Origin: Candidatus Microthrix subdominans
GTDB lineage: Bacteria > Actinomycetota > Acidimicrobiia > Acidimicrobiales > Microtrichaceae
Reading direction: 5' to 3'
Assembly: GCA_016719385.1 (NCBI GenBank)
Contig: JADJZA010000010.1
Coordinates: 124,001 to 188,000, forward strand
Length of the DNA: 64,000 nt
How positions within the stretch are numbered: position 1 is the stretch's first letter; each line of letters starts with the position of its first letter. This document shows, one piece after another, positions 1 to 10,404 of the stretch. The translations under genes and the position numbers were made by a program. Under the pieces are notes generated by a model, which was given only the letters and a program-made list of their open reading frames with translations, did no database searches and was not told where the DNA came from.

Positions 1-530
1 TGCAGCGTGCCGAGCTGCCCGACGGTGGGCGACTTGGCATCTATGGATTCGGGGCGTCGGCTCACCTGGTCGCCCAGATGGCCCTGGCCCGCGACGCCGA
101 AGTGCACGTGTTTACCCGGGCGCCCGAGGCCCGTCGGCTGGCCCTGGAGCTGGGCGCCACCGCTGCGGGCGACAGCGATGCCGAGCCGGACGTGCCGCTG
201 GACTCGGCCATTCTGTTTGCGCCGGTGGGGCACCTGGTGCCGGTGGCGATGCGCGCTCTCGACCGGGGCGGCACCCTGGCGATCGCCGGCATCCACCTCA
301 GCGACATCCCGGCCATGAACTACGACGCCGAGCTGTTTCAGGAGCGCCAGATGCGCAGCGTCACCGCCAACACCCGGGCCGATGGCGAGGCGCTGCTGGC
401 CCTGGCGGAGTCCGTCCCACTGCGTCCCACCGTCACCACCTACGGGTTCGAACGCGTGGACGAGGCGCTTCGCGACGTGGCCGCCGACCGGCTCACCGGC
501 GCCGCCGTAGTGTCGGTGGGCGGAAGCTGA
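1..530 (+). CDS. Zinc-type alcohol dehydrogenase, C-terminal part (cut by window start)
   Basis: The reading frame enters from outside the window (first full codon at base 3) and gives about 175 residues. It opens inside the NAD(P)-binding Rossmann fold: GFGASAHLVAQMA is the glycine-rich nucleotide loop of medium-chain dehydrogenases, followed by a beta strand with a dinucleotide-binding pattern (VHVFTR). The later segments LDRGGTLAIAGIH and ERVDEALRDVAADRLTGAAVV are typical of the C-terminal third of zinc-dependent alcohol dehydrogenases of the AdhA/AdhP type. The catalytic zinc half lies upstream and cannot be judged. Such enzymes oxidise alcohols to aldehydes in the cytoplasm; the substrate is unknown. 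It converges on the CBS gene with a 10-base gap. Confidence 0.85.
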   Translation, partial: QRAELPDGGRLGIYGFGASAHLVAQMALARDAEVHVFTRAPEARRLALELGATAAGDSDAEPDVPLDSAILFAPVGHLVPVAMRALDRGGTLAIAGIHLSDIPAMNYDAELFQERQMRSVTANTRADGEALLALAESVPLRPTVTTYGFERVDEALRDVAADRLTGAAVVSVGGS

Positions 531-540
531 GTTCGTCGAC

Positions 541-999
541 TCAGGAAGTCGAGGGAGGTACTGCCGGGGCGGGGGCGTCCCGATGGCCGAAGATCGCCTC
601 GGCCGTCACCGGTTGACAGATGTCGGCCAGGTGGGAACTCACGTTGATGAGTAGATCGTCGACGGTGATCACCCCGACGATGCCGGTGCCGTCGACCACC
701 GCCAGGCGACGGACGGCGTGCTGGCGGAACATGGCGGAGGCATCGTGCAGGTCGGAATCGGCAGCGACCGAATGCACCGGGGTGCTCATCAGCGAATCGA
801 TCCGACCGTCGAGCGGCACTTTTCGGGCGATCCCGCGGCAGACGATGTCGCGATCGGTCACGATGCCCACCAATGCCCCGTCGTCGACCACGGCCATCGC
901 GCCGACGCCGGTCGACTCCATGGTCTCCGCCGCCTGAACGATGGTTGCGTCGGGTGCGACCGTGACGACCTCTCGCCGAACTGCCTCAGAAACTCTCAT
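541..999 (-). CDS. Tandem CBS-domain protein
   Basis: 152 residues starting at an ATG. Two CBS motifs fill the protein: residues about 5-60 (MESTGVGAMAVVDDG, GIVTDRDIV) and about 70-130 (FRQHAVRRLAVVDG, GVITVDDLL). CBS pairs bind adenosyl nucleotides and act as energy or redox sensors. Stand-alone pairs like this one have no enzymatic domain and usually act on a partner. The acidic, Pro/Ala-rich last 20 residues look disordered. It lies 197 bases downstream of ettA on the same strand, so it may have its own promoter. Its partner cannot be deduced from the neighbours. Confidence 0.85.
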   Translation of the reverse strand: MRVSEAVRREVVTVAPDATIVQAAETMESTGVGAMAVVDDGALVGIVTDRDIVCRGIARKVPLDGRIDSLMSTPVHSVAADSDLHDASAMFRQHAVRRLAVVDGTGIVGVITVDDLLINVSSHLADICQPVTAEAIFGHRDAPAPAVPPSTS

Positions 1000-1196
1000 G
1001 TGCTTCCCCCTGGTGGTACCGCTGGTGAGTCGATTGTTACCGACCGTCGCGACGATACCAAGGGGTCACTGCGATCACCTCGACCGGGTGTGGGGATCGC
1101 AATCCGCGGACCGACCCGATGTCACCCGTTTGGCCGATGTTCCTCCACCCCCGTGGGCCAATGATGGGTTTACACAGGCGGCCGAGGCACGCTCCG

Positions 1197-2900
<1,704 letters not shown>

Positions 2901-3039
2901 GCATGCTCCAGCGAAGCGGTAGTGGGGGAGAAGGCGGGGAACGGAGGATTGGGGATCGAGCGAACCGTCGATGGTACAGCCATCGCCAAGACTCCGTACT
3001 CGGGTACTGCGTGGTGTTCGTGCGCCGTGCAGGACGCAG

Positions 3040-4683
3040 CTACTCGAGGTTGTTCCTGGTGGCAGCGGTCCGCTTGGCGTGTTCCGACTTGACCGGACCC
3101 TCACCGCCGGTTGCAGGTTGCTTCGCCGGTGCCTTCCGAGCGGGAGCGGCCTTGGCGGGTGCCTTGGTCGGCGGCCGCTTCGCTGGGGCCTTTTTGGCGG
3201 TTGCCTGGGCCGGAGCCCGCTTGGCCGGTGCCTTGGCCGGCGGCCGCTTCGCTGGGGCCTTTTTGGCGGTTGCCTGGGCCGGAGCCCGTTTGGCCGGTGC
3301 CTTGGCCGGAGCCCGTTTGGTCGGTGCTTTGGCGGCGGCCTTTTTGGTCGGTGCTTTGGCGGCGGCCTTTTTGGCTGGTGCTTTGGCGGCGGCCTTTTTG
3401 GCTGGTGCTTTGGCGGCGGCCTTTTTGGCTGGTGCTTTGGCGGCGGCCTTTTTGGCTGGTGCTTTGGCGGCGGCCTTTTTGGCCGGTGCTTTGGCTACCG
3501 TCTTCTTGGCTGGTGCCTTGGCGGCGGCCTTCTTTGCCGGTGCCTTCGTGGCGGCCTTCTTTGCTGGTGCCTTCCTGGCGGATGCTTTGGCTGCGGGCTT
3601 CTGCTCGGGTGCCTCGGCGGGCGCCTGCTCGGCCTCCGTGTGCTCGGCCGGGGCAGAAGGGTCCTGATCGGAGCCGGAACTTGGCGCCAGGGTCTGCCCG
3701 TCGGGCAAGCGCAGGTCGACGCTTCGCAGCGGCGGGTCGTAGCCCTCGACCACCAGGGTGAGCTCCTCACCCATCGACATGAAGTCGCGGGCTCGGTTGG
3801 GGGGCGGATCGCCCAGCGCCTTCAATGGCAGGTAGGTCTTGGTGCTGCCGACCAGCAAATACGCGCCGTGCGAGGAGAACTCGACGACTGTGCCGGTGAC
3901 GGTGTCGCCGGGCTGGTGCTCCCCGACGAAGCTGAGGAAGTCACCCGGCGAGTTGACCGGATCGGGCGTGGAGGATCGACGCTTGGTTGATGCGCTCGAA
4001 GATCCCGACCGACTGCTCTTGGCGTCGTCGGTGGACGACCTGCCCGAGGAGCGATCGGCCTGTTTCGGACCTCGGCTTCGAGACCCGGTTGCGGGCGACT
4101 TGGATGCGGCGGGCTTGGAGTCGCCCACCTTGGGTTTGGATCCGCCCGCACCCGCATTCTTGGATGGAGCGCCCCGTTTGGAAGGCGATGCGGCCTTCTT
4201 GGGCGATCTTGAGGTGGACTTGGAATCGGTTTTGGCCTCTTTGACGGCTTTCCTACTGACAGAACCTCGCACCGGGGTGCGGGCGACAAATACCCACCCC
4301 ACTCCGGTGACGGGCTTGCCGCCCCACAGCCGATCTTCCTCGAAAAGCCAAGTGTGCTCACCGTGGAACTCCTGGAAGGAGTCGTTGGAGAACACTGCAG
4401 CGTTGGCCTTCTCGGCCACTTGGAGAATGAATGCGTCCCCACGGCCGACGACGCCGGCGGGGGGAGCAACGATGGACCCATCAAGCACGCGTGCTTCATA
4501 GTCATCCTTCTCCGTGCTGGAGATCCGATGCCCAAATGTCGCATCCACGATGACCGTGATGTCGGTCTCGGGATGTTTGGCACCGAACTGCTCAATTGCT
4601 TCATCGAGTTGTTTCAGACTGGGTTTGGTTCGCCCTTCGGTTGCGATGTTGGAACCGTCAACGACCACATGTGAAAGGGTCAT
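3040..4683 (-). CDS. NYN ribonuclease-like protein with S1-like domain and lysine/alanine/proline-rich histone-H1-like tail
   Basis: 547 residues from the ATG at 4683 (MTLSHVVVDGSNIA, preceded by GGTGGGG). Residues about 5-150 form a NYN/Zc3h12a-type PIN-like nuclease fold: the strand VVVDGSNIA, later DITVIVDATFGH, and FSNDSFQEF carry acidic residues where the metal site of such nucleases lies. A basic Ser/Lys-rich linker follows (about 155-245). An S1/OB-like module comes next (about 250-340: GDTVTGTVVEFSSHGAYLLV). From about 375 to the end the sequence is built of KAPAKKAAA-type units, like histone H1 or mycobacterial HupB tails. The likely role is RNA cleavage or binding with a nucleic-acid-binding tail; the substrate is unknown. 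The tail is coded by tandem repeats and could vary in length. Confidence 0.8.
   Translation of the reverse strand: MTLSHVVVDGSNIATEGRTKPSLKQLDEAIEQFGAKHPETDITVIVDATFGHRISSTEKDDYEARVLDGSIVAPPAGVVGRGDAFILQVAEKANAAVFSNDSFQEFHGEHTWLFEEDRLWGGKPVTGVGWVFVARTPVRGSVSRKAVKEAKTDSKSTSRSPKKAASPSKRGAPSKNAGAGGSKPKVGDSKPAASKSPATGSRSRGPKQADRSSGRSSTDDAKSSRSGSSSASTKRRSSTPDPVNSPGDFLSFVGEHQPGDTVTGTVVEFSSHGAYLLVGSTKTYLPLKALGDPPPNRARDFMSMGEELTLVVEGYDPPLRSVDLRLPDGQTLAPSSGSDQDPSAPAEHTEAEQAPAEAPEQKPAAKASARKAPAKKAATKAPAKKAAAKAPAKKTVAKAPAKKAAAKAPAKKAAAKAPAKKAAAKAPAKKAAAKAPAKKAAAKAPTKKAAAKAPTKRAPAKAPAKRAPAQATAKKAPAKRPPAKAPAKRAPAQATAKKAPAKRPPTKAPAKAAPARKAPAKQPATGGEGPVKSEHAKRTAATRNNLE
3171..3308 (-). repeat. Two-copy 69-bp tandem repeat in the 3' end of the NYN-S1 gene
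   Basis: A unit beginning GCGGCCGCTTCGCTGGGG starts at 3171 and again at 3240, so the period is 69 bases (23 codons). The copies are almost identical and keep the reading frame of the lysine-rich tail. This is a higher-order duplication of the smaller units next to it. Confidence 0.8.
3332..3493 (-). repeat. 27-bp minisatellite, six copies, encoding KAPAKKAAA
   Basis: Units start at 3332, 3359, 3386, 3413, 3440 and 3467. The plus-strand unit begins GCGGCGGCCTTTTTGG. The inner copies are identical or differ by one or two bases, and three more diverged copies follow to about 3574. The unit is nine codons, so slippage would lengthen or shorten the H1-like tail without breaking the frame. Confidence 0.9.
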
Positions 4684-4750
4684 GACCCCACCAGTCAAGC
4701 AGCTTTGCGTCCTTGCCGTGGGGATCGGGCCGATTGCCTAGCATCGAGCG

Positions 4751-5428
4751 ATGGCCTCACCTTCCGCCTCGGTCCGCCCTCAGTTGTCGCCGATCGAGGC
4801 GGTGGTCTTCGACCTGGGCGGGGTGGTGCTCACCAGCCCGTTCGAAGCGTTTGCGCACTACGAGGCGCAACAGGGGTTGCCCGACGGATTTATTCGCCGG
4901 CTGAACATGGACAACCATGACGGCAACTCGTGGGCCAAGCTGGAGCGTGGCCAGTTGGATGACGAGGGCTTCGTCCGGGAATTCGAGGCCGAAGCGCTGG
5001 CGGCCGGGGGCGAAGTGGACGGTCACGCCATCTTGGAGATGCTCGTCGGCGAGGTGCGGCCCGAGATGGCCGCCGAGGTGTACCGGCTGGTCGACGCCGG
5101 GTACGGCACGGCGTTCCTCACCAACAACGCCGTGCCCTTCGATGAGCTTGCCGGCATGCTGCCCACGGGGCTCGACGAATTACTCGCTGCGGTCGACGCA
5201 GTGGTCGAGTCGGCAGTCCTGAAGATGCGTAAGCCCGAGGACGCGTTCTACCGGGTAGCCCTCGAGGCGCTGGCCGTGCACCCGTCGCAGGTGGTGTTTC
5301 TCGACGACCTCGGGGTGAACCTCAAACCGGCCCGGGAGATGGGCATGACCACGATCAAGGTCGGCGATCCGCACGCAGCACTTGCCGAGCTGCACTCGGC
5401 ATTGGATGCCAGGCCCCGCAGGCCGTGA
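4751..5428 (+). CDS. HAD-superfamily hydrolase, subfamily IA
   Basis: 225 residues. Motif I is VVFDLGGVVL near residue 18, with the nucleophile Asp and a Gly in place of the second Asp. Motif II is FLTNNAV (Thr), motif III is the Lys in KMRKPEDAFY, and motif IV is VVFLDDLGVNL. The helical cap between motifs I and II resembles the phosphatase half of ACAD10-like proteins. It is probably a small-molecule phosphatase or dehalogenase-type hydrolase. In motif I the usual DxD second Asp is replaced by Gly (DLGG). That is common in the epoxide-hydrolase N-terminal/ACAD10 branch and makes dehalogenase or altered activity possible. It converges on kgd with no bases between the two stop codons. Confidence 0.85.
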   Translation: MASPSASVRPQLSPIEAVVFDLGGVVLTSPFEAFAHYEAQQGLPDGFIRRLNMDNHDGNSWAKLERGQLDDEGFVREFEAEALAAGGEVDGHAILEMLVGEVRPEMAAEVYRLVDAGYGTAFLTNNAVPFDELAGMLPTGLDELLAAVDAVVESAVLKMRKPEDAFYRVALEALAVHPSQVVFLDDLGVNLKPAREMGMTTIKVGDPHAALAELHSALDARPRRP

Positions 5429-8400
5429 TCAGTTGAAGTCCCAGCGGTCCTTTTCGGGGAGATCGCCGAACGATTTCCGCAGGATCTCCTGCTGCTCCTG
5501 GCGGTGGATGAGCGCCGACCCGGTCGCCGGGCTGCCCGACGCCACCCGGCTGACCCGCCGGATCTCGACGTCCCGGTTCTCGAACGCCTCGTAGAGCCGG
5601 CCCTTGATCCCGTTCCAGGGGCCCATGTTTTCGGGCTCTTCCTGCAACCACACGATCTCGTGGCAGTTGGGGTAGCGCTCCATCTCCTCATGAATCGCCA
5701 TGTAGGGCCACGGGAACAGCTGCTCAACCCGGGCGACCGCCATCGGCACGCCCAGCTCGTCGCGCTTTTCGATCGCATCGTGGGCGACCTTGCCCGAAGC
5801 CAGCACCAACCGGGTGACCGACTCGGGGTCGAGGCCGGACTCGTCGGGGATCAGCTCGCGGAAGTGACCCGACACGAAATCGTCCACCGGTGACCTGTAG
5901 CTCTTGGCCCGCAGGCCACTCTTCGGCGTAAAGATGATCAGCGGCTTGTTGCCGTCCCGGTGGATCTGACGGCGCAACAAGTGGAAGTACTGCGCTGCCG
6001 TCGTGGCGTTGCACAGCTGGATGTTGTCCTCGGCGGCCAGGATGAGGAACCGTTCGATGCGGGCCGAGCTGTGCTCGGGGCCCTGGCCTTCGTATCCGTG
6101 GGGTAGCAGCAGCACCAGGTCGGAGGTCTGCTTCCACTTGTCCTCGGCGGCCACCAGGTACTGGTCGATGATGATCGAGGCGCCGTTGACGAAGTCGCCG
6201 AACTGCGCCTCCCACATGACGAGCGCATCCTTGTTCTCCACCGAGTAGCCATACTCGAAGCCCAACGCTGCGTACTCGGACAGCAACGAGTCGTAGATCC
6301 ACAGCTCGGAGCTGTCGGTGGTGAGCGCGCTGAGGGGCAGGTAATCGTCGCCGGTATGGAAGTCGACGAGCGCCGCATGGCGTTGGGAGAACGTGCCGCG
6401 ACGGCTATCCTGGCCGGCGAGACGCACCGGGGTGCCCTCGGCGAGCAGCGAACCGAACGCAAGGGCCTCACCCAGCGACCAGTCAACCTCGCCCGACTCG
6501 AACAGCTTCCGCCGTGTCTCGAACTGCTTGGCCAGCTTTGGATGTACCGTGAAGCCGTCGGGCACGGTATTGAGCGCCTCGAAGATGCGGTCGAGCTCGT
6601 CGGAGGCCACCCCGGTGGACACCGGGCCGATGACGCCTGGCGGCTTTGGCGGCGCCGGAACCCGACGGGGGTCGGACGGCTTGGCCTCCCGCGTGGACTC
6701 CAGCGCGTTGGTCAGCTCCGCGTGGTAGGCGTTGGCTGCCTTCTCGGCCTGCTCCAGGCTGATGTGGCCACGCCCAACCAGCGAATCGCTGTACAACTCG
6801 CGCACGGGCGCCATGCTGTCGATCCGCTGGTACATCAGCGGCTGGGTGTAGCTGGGGTCGTCGCCTTCGTTGTGACCGTGGCGGCGGTAGCACACCATAT
6901 CGATCACAACGTCCTTGCCGAACGCCCGCCGGTACTCATAGGCGAGCCGGGCCACCCGCACGCAGGCCTCGGGGTCGTTTCCGTTCACGTGGAAGATCGG
7001 CGCCTGCACCATCTTGGCCACGTCGGTCGGGTACTCGGAGCTGCGCGCCGACTCGGGCGGGGTGGTGAAGCCCAGCTGGTTGTTGATCACCAGGTGGATG
7101 GTGCCGCCCGCCTTGTAACCCTTGATGCTGGACAGGTTGAGCGTCTCGGCCACCACGCCCTGACCGGCGAAAGCGGCATCGCCGTGCACCAGGATGGGCA
7201 GCACGGGATAGCGGTTCTCGACGTTCTTGGGGATCTGGTCCATCTTCGCCCGGGCGATTCCGAGCACCACCGGGTCCACCGCCTCCAGATGCGACGGGTT
7301 GGCCGCGAGCTCCAGGTCGATCACGTTGCCGGCAACCGACTTGAACTGACCTCGTTGACCCAGGTGGTACTTCACGTCGCCGGAGCCCTGCACGGCGTCC
7401 TCATCGATCAGCTGCTCAAACTCGCCGAACAGGTCCTGGTAGCGCTTGCCGACGATGTTGACCAGCACGTTGAGGCGCCCGCGGTGGGCCATGCCCAACA
7501 CGGCCGAGTCCATGTGGTTGGCGGAGGCCAGCGTGAGCAGCTCATCCAGGATGGGGATGGTCGACTCGGCGCCCTCAAGTCCGAAACGCTTCTGTCCGAG
7601 GAACTTGGTGCCGAGGAACTGCTCGAGCGCGTCGGCCTTGTTGAGCAGGTCGAGGATGTGGATCTGCTCGTCGCCGGACAGACTGAAGGGCTCGCGGCTC
7701 TCCATCTGCTCCTGGATCCAGCGCTTCTCCTCCACCTCCTGCATGTGCATGAACTCGACGCCGATCGTGCGGCAGTAGGCGTCCCGGAGCACCCGCAGGA
7801 TCTCCTTCAGCGGCATGGACTCCTCGCCGCCGACGCTGTTGTAGATGCTGCCCGGACCGGTCTGGAACTTCCGGTCGAGGTCCCAGATCGTCAGGCCGTA
7901 GGTAACCGGATCGAGCTCCTCGTGGATCTCCGGGGTCTTGGCCGACAGGGGGTCGAGCTCGGCGATCAGGTGGCCGCGGCTGCGGTACATGTTGACGAGC
8001 ATGGCGATGCTCATCTGTTTTTGGATCAGGCCACCGATGTGGTCGGCCGGGTTGGTGTCCTGGCGCCATTCCACCGACACGTACGGCACGCCGATGTCGG
8101 CAAAGATGCGCTGATAAAAGTCCTCGTCGCCGAGCAGCAGCGACTCGATCGTCTTGAGGAACGAGCCCGACTCGGCCCCCTGGATCACCCGGTGGTCATA
8201 GGTGGAGGTCAGCGTCAGCACCTTGGAGATGCCCAGCTTGGCAATCGTTTCCTCGTCGGCACCCTGGTAGGCGGCGGAATACCCCAGCTTGCCGACGCCG
8301 ACGATGACCGCCTGGCCCGACATCAAGCGAGGTACGGACAACACCGTGCCGATCGTGCCGGGGTTGGTCAGGCTGACCAAAGCGCCCTGAAGGTCCTCCA

Positions 8401-9307
8401 GCTGCAACGTGTTGTCCATCGTCCGCTTGACCAGGTCGTTGTAGGCATCGACGAACTCCCTGAAGTTCATCGACTCGGCGCCCTTGATCACCGGCACCAT
8501 CAGCGTTCGTTCGCCACGGCGCTCGACGTCGATGGCCAGGCCGATCCCGATGCTGGAATGCCGGGTGAGCTGGGGCTTTCCGTCCTCGTCGCGATCGAAG
8601 CTGACCGCCATGTCGGGGTGGTGATCGGCGATCGCTCGCACGATGGCGTAGCCGATGATGTGGGTGAAGCTCACCTTGCGACCCCGGGTGCGGCCGAGGT
8701 GACCGTTGATCACACCTCGATTGACCTCGAGCAGCTTGGCGGGCAGGTCGCGCACCGATGTGGCCGTCGGCACGGTGAGCGACATCTCCATGTTGTCGGC
8801 GATCGCTGCACCGATGCCACGGATCGGCTTGGTCTCCGACGTCGGCTGATCGCTCGGCTCGACGCCGGACTCCGACGTTGCCGGTGCGTCGGCCTTGGCC
8901 TTGGCCGGCGCGCCGGTCGTCGACTTGGCGGGGGCGGAGGCCTTGGCGTTTGCCGTTGCGGCGGACGTCGGCTCGGCGGGGGCGGAGGCCTTGGCGTTTG
9001 CCGTTGCGGCGGACGTCGGCTCGGCGGAGGCGGAGACCTTGGCCGTCGCCGGTGCGGCTGAGGTCTGCTCAGCCTTCTGACCGGACGGCTTGTTCGCGGA
9101 GGTTGTGCCACTGGACGGCGTGTCGCTGGAGGACGTGGTGGAAGTGGCAGCGCGTGCGCCGTTGCCGTCCCCGGCGGTGGCCGCACCGTTGGAGAAGTAG
9201 TTGCGCCACTGCTCGGAGACCGAGCTGGGGTCGGCCTCGTAAGCCTCGCGGTACTCGTCCACCAACCAGCTGTTCGGGCCCAGGAGATCTTCAGGTGAGG
9301 TACTCAT
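5429..9307 (-). CDS. kgd: Multifunctional 2-oxoglutarate decarboxylase/dehydrogenase E1-E2 (Kgd)
   Basis: 1292 residues from the ATG at 9307 (MSTSPEDLLGPNSWL). Order of domains: the short N-terminal helix shared with OdhA/Kgd; an Ala/Pro-rich linker with 16-residue repeats (about 50-175); a lipoyl-less E2 acyltransferase core (about 190-420) ending with the catalytic HRVIQGAESGSFL; then the thiamine-diphosphate E1 region with HGDAAFAGQG and VINNQLGFTT, and the transketolase-like pyrimidine domain. This fused layout is the actinobacterial form (Mycobacterium Kgd/SucA, Corynebacterium OdhA), slightly longer here because of the linker. It decarboxylates 2-oxoglutarate in the TCA cycle and feeds succinyl transfer. 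The OdhI/GarA regulator is not in this window. It is divergent from xthA across 152 bases. Confidence 0.96.
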   Translation of the reverse strand: MSTSPEDLLGPNSWLVDEYREAYEADPSSVSEQWRNYFSNGAATAGDGNGARAATSTTSSSDTPSSGTTSANKPSGQKAEQTSAAPATAKVSASAEPTSAATANAKASAPAEPTSAATANAKASAPAKSTTGAPAKAKADAPATSESGVEPSDQPTSETKPIRGIGAAIADNMEMSLTVPTATSVRDLPAKLLEVNRGVINGHLGRTRGRKVSFTHIIGYAIVRAIADHHPDMAVSFDRDEDGKPQLTRHSSIGIGLAIDVERRGERTLMVPVIKGAESMNFREFVDAYNDLVKRTMDNTLQLEDLQGALVSLTNPGTIGTVLSVPRLMSGQAVIVGVGKLGYSAAYQGADEETIAKLGISKVLTLTSTYDHRVIQGAESGSFLKTIESLLLGDEDFYQRIFADIGVPYVSVEWRQDTNPADHIGGLIQKQMSIAMLVNMYRSRGHLIAELDPLSAKTPEIHEELDPVTYGLTIWDLDRKFQTGPGSIYNSVGGEESMPLKEILRVLRDAYCRTIGVEFMHMQEVEEKRWIQEQMESREPFSLSGDEQIHILDLLNKADALEQFLGTKFLGQKRFGLEGAESTIPILDELLTLASANHMDSAVLGMAHRGRLNVLVNIVGKRYQDLFGEFEQLIDEDAVQGSGDVKYHLGQRGQFKSVAGNVIDLELAANPSHLEAVDPVVLGIARAKMDQIPKNVENRYPVLPILVHGDAAFAGQGVVAETLNLSSIKGYKAGGTIHLVINNQLGFTTPPESARSSEYPTDVAKMVQAPIFHVNGNDPEACVRVARLAYEYRRAFGKDVVIDMVCYRRHGHNEGDDPSYTQPLMYQRIDSMAPVRELYSDSLVGRGHISLEQAEKAANAYHAELTNALESTREAKPSDPRRVPAPPKPPGVIGPVSTGVASDELDRIFEALNTVPDGFTVHPKLAKQFETRRKLFESGEVDWSLGEALAFGSLLAEGTPVRLAGQDSRRGTFSQRHAALVDFHTGDDYLPLSALTTDSSELWIYDSLLSEYAALGFEYGYSVENKDALVMWEAQFGDFVNGASIIIDQYLVAAEDKWKQTSDLVLLLPHGYEGQGPEHSSARIERFLILAAEDNIQLCNATTAAQYFHLLRRQIHRDGNKPLIIFTPKSGLRAKSYRSPVDDFVSGHFRELIPDESGLDPESVTRLVLASGKVAHDAIEKRDELGVPMAVARVEQLFPWPYMAIHEEMERYPNCHEIVWLQEEPENMGPWNGIKGRLYEAFENRDVEIRRVSRVASGSPATGSALIHRQEQQEILRKSFGDLPEKDRWDFN
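8913..9056 (-). repeat. 48-bp in-frame repeats in the Kgd linker
   Basis: Near-identical copies start at 8961 and 9009 (unit beginning GCGGACGTCGGCTCGGCG), with a more diverged copy at about 8913. They encode SAPAEPTSAATANAKA, a flexible Ala/Pro linker between the N-terminal helix and the E2 core. The limits of the outer copy are approximate. Confidence 0.75.
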
Positions 9308-9459
9308 CACCGGCGAGCCTACAAAGGTCGGACACACGAACGGGGGCCGGTCGATTCGGCCGCTCAGGTCGCCGCTACGGTGGGTCGCCCTAGCGCTGCG
9401 CGAGCGCCTACCGAATCCACCCACCGATTCCCACTCCCATCCGCTCGTAAGGAGCCTCT

Positions 9460-10251
9460 GTGCTGGTCGCCACCTGGAACGTCAACTCGCTCAATGCCCG
9501 CCTGCCGCGGGTCGAGGAATGGGTGGCGGAGGTGCAGCCCGACGTGCTGATGATGCAGGAGACCAAGCTGGCCGACGACAAGTTTCCCCACCTCACCTTC
9601 TCGGCGATGGGCTACGAATCGGCCCACTTCGGCGAGGGCCGCTGGAACGGTGTGGCGATCATGTCCAAGGTGGGCCTCGATGAGGTTCACAGCGGGTTCT
9701 ATTCGGACGAGCCCGAGGGCTGGGACCACCCCGCCGAGGCCCGCCTGATCTGGGCCACGTGTGGCCCGCTTCGATGCGCGTGCGTCTACGTGCCCAACGG
9801 TCGCGAGGTCTCCAACGACCACTACCGCTTCAAGCTGGACTGGCTGGCCCGCCTGCGCAACGACCTGGCCCAGCGCGTGACCGAGGGGGACCGCTTCGTG
9901 ATCGGTGGCGACTGGAACATCGCGCCCAGCAGCGCCGACGTGTGGGACGTTGACGTGTTCGACGAGAACTCAACCCACGTCAGCGTGCCCGAGCGCGAAG
10001 CCATGGCAGCGATCACCGACGTCGGGCTGCGGGATACCTTTCGCGAGCGCTACGGCGACGCCGACGACCTCTTCAGCTGGTGGGACTATCGGGGCGGCAA
10101 CTTCCACAAGCGCAAGGGCATGCGTATCGACTATTTGCTGGCCACGCCGCCGCTGGCCGACGCCGCCGTCTCTGACCTGATCGACCGCAACGCCCGCAAG
10201 GGCACCAAGCCGTCCGACCACGCACCGGTGCTCGCCTACTACGACGTGTAG
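9460..10251 (+). CDS. xthA: Exodeoxyribonuclease III
   Basis: 263 residues starting at GTG 9460, eight bases after a TAAGGAG ribosome site. The N-terminus LVATWNVNSLNARL and QETKLADDKFP carry the metal-binding Asn and Glu. VYVPNGREV, the phosphate-pocket GGDWNIAP, and the C-terminal RIDYLLATPPL and PSDHAPVLAYYDV (catalytic Asp-His) complete the EEP nuclease set of the ExoIII/APE1 family. It nicks DNA at abasic sites and has 3'-5' exonuclease and 3'-phosphatase activity in base excision repair. It is divergently transcribed from kgd. The length matches the family (about 260-270). Confidence 0.95.
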   Translation: MLVATWNVNSLNARLPRVEEWVAEVQPDVLMMQETKLADDKFPHLTFSAMGYESAHFGEGRWNGVAIMSKVGLDEVHSGFYSDEPEGWDHPAEARLIWATCGPLRCACVYVPNGREVSNDHYRFKLDWLARLRNDLAQRVTEGDRFVIGGDWNIAPSSADVWDVDVFDENSTHVSVPEREAMAAITDVGLRDTFRERYGDADDLFSWWDYRGGNFHKRKGMRIDYLLATPPLADAAVSDLIDRNARKGTKPSDHAPVLAYYDV

Positions 10252-10303
10252 CGATTGGACCGCCGAGCTGCTTGCGGACGGCGCTAGGTTCTCGCCAGAA
10301 CAG

Positions 10304-10353
10304 CGAACTCTGCCGCTATCGCGCGCCAGGGAACGCGGAAGCGGCAGAGTTCG
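10304..10353. repeat. Perfect 14-bp inverted repeat with 22-nt spacer
   Basis: Left arm CGAACTCTGCCGCT (10304-10317) and right arm AGCGGCAGAGTTCG (10340-10353) are exact reverse complements. The 22-nt spacer contains a further CGCG/CGCG pairing. The element sits between xthA and the thioesterase gene, both on the plus strand. It could terminate xthA, but no T-tract follows. The geometry (13-14 bp arms, 22-nt spacer) is the same as the element at 32107. Confidence 0.7.
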
Positions 10354-10404
10354 GCCGAAGGGTCGAGGCTGGTGAGCGGGTGGACCACAGAAGCGAGGGG
10401 AACG

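Noticed and set aside
3332..3574. CRISPR array
   Set aside because: Units are contiguous with no unique spacers and stay in the reading frame of a protein tail.
2903..3990. Gly/Leu/Phe-rich plus-strand frames that look like repeat proteins
   Set aside because: They are translations of the 27-bp repeats opposite the NYN-S1 gene, without start signals.
6356..9061. 901-codon plus-strand frame
   Set aside because: It lies wholly antisense to kgd, whose domains are certain.
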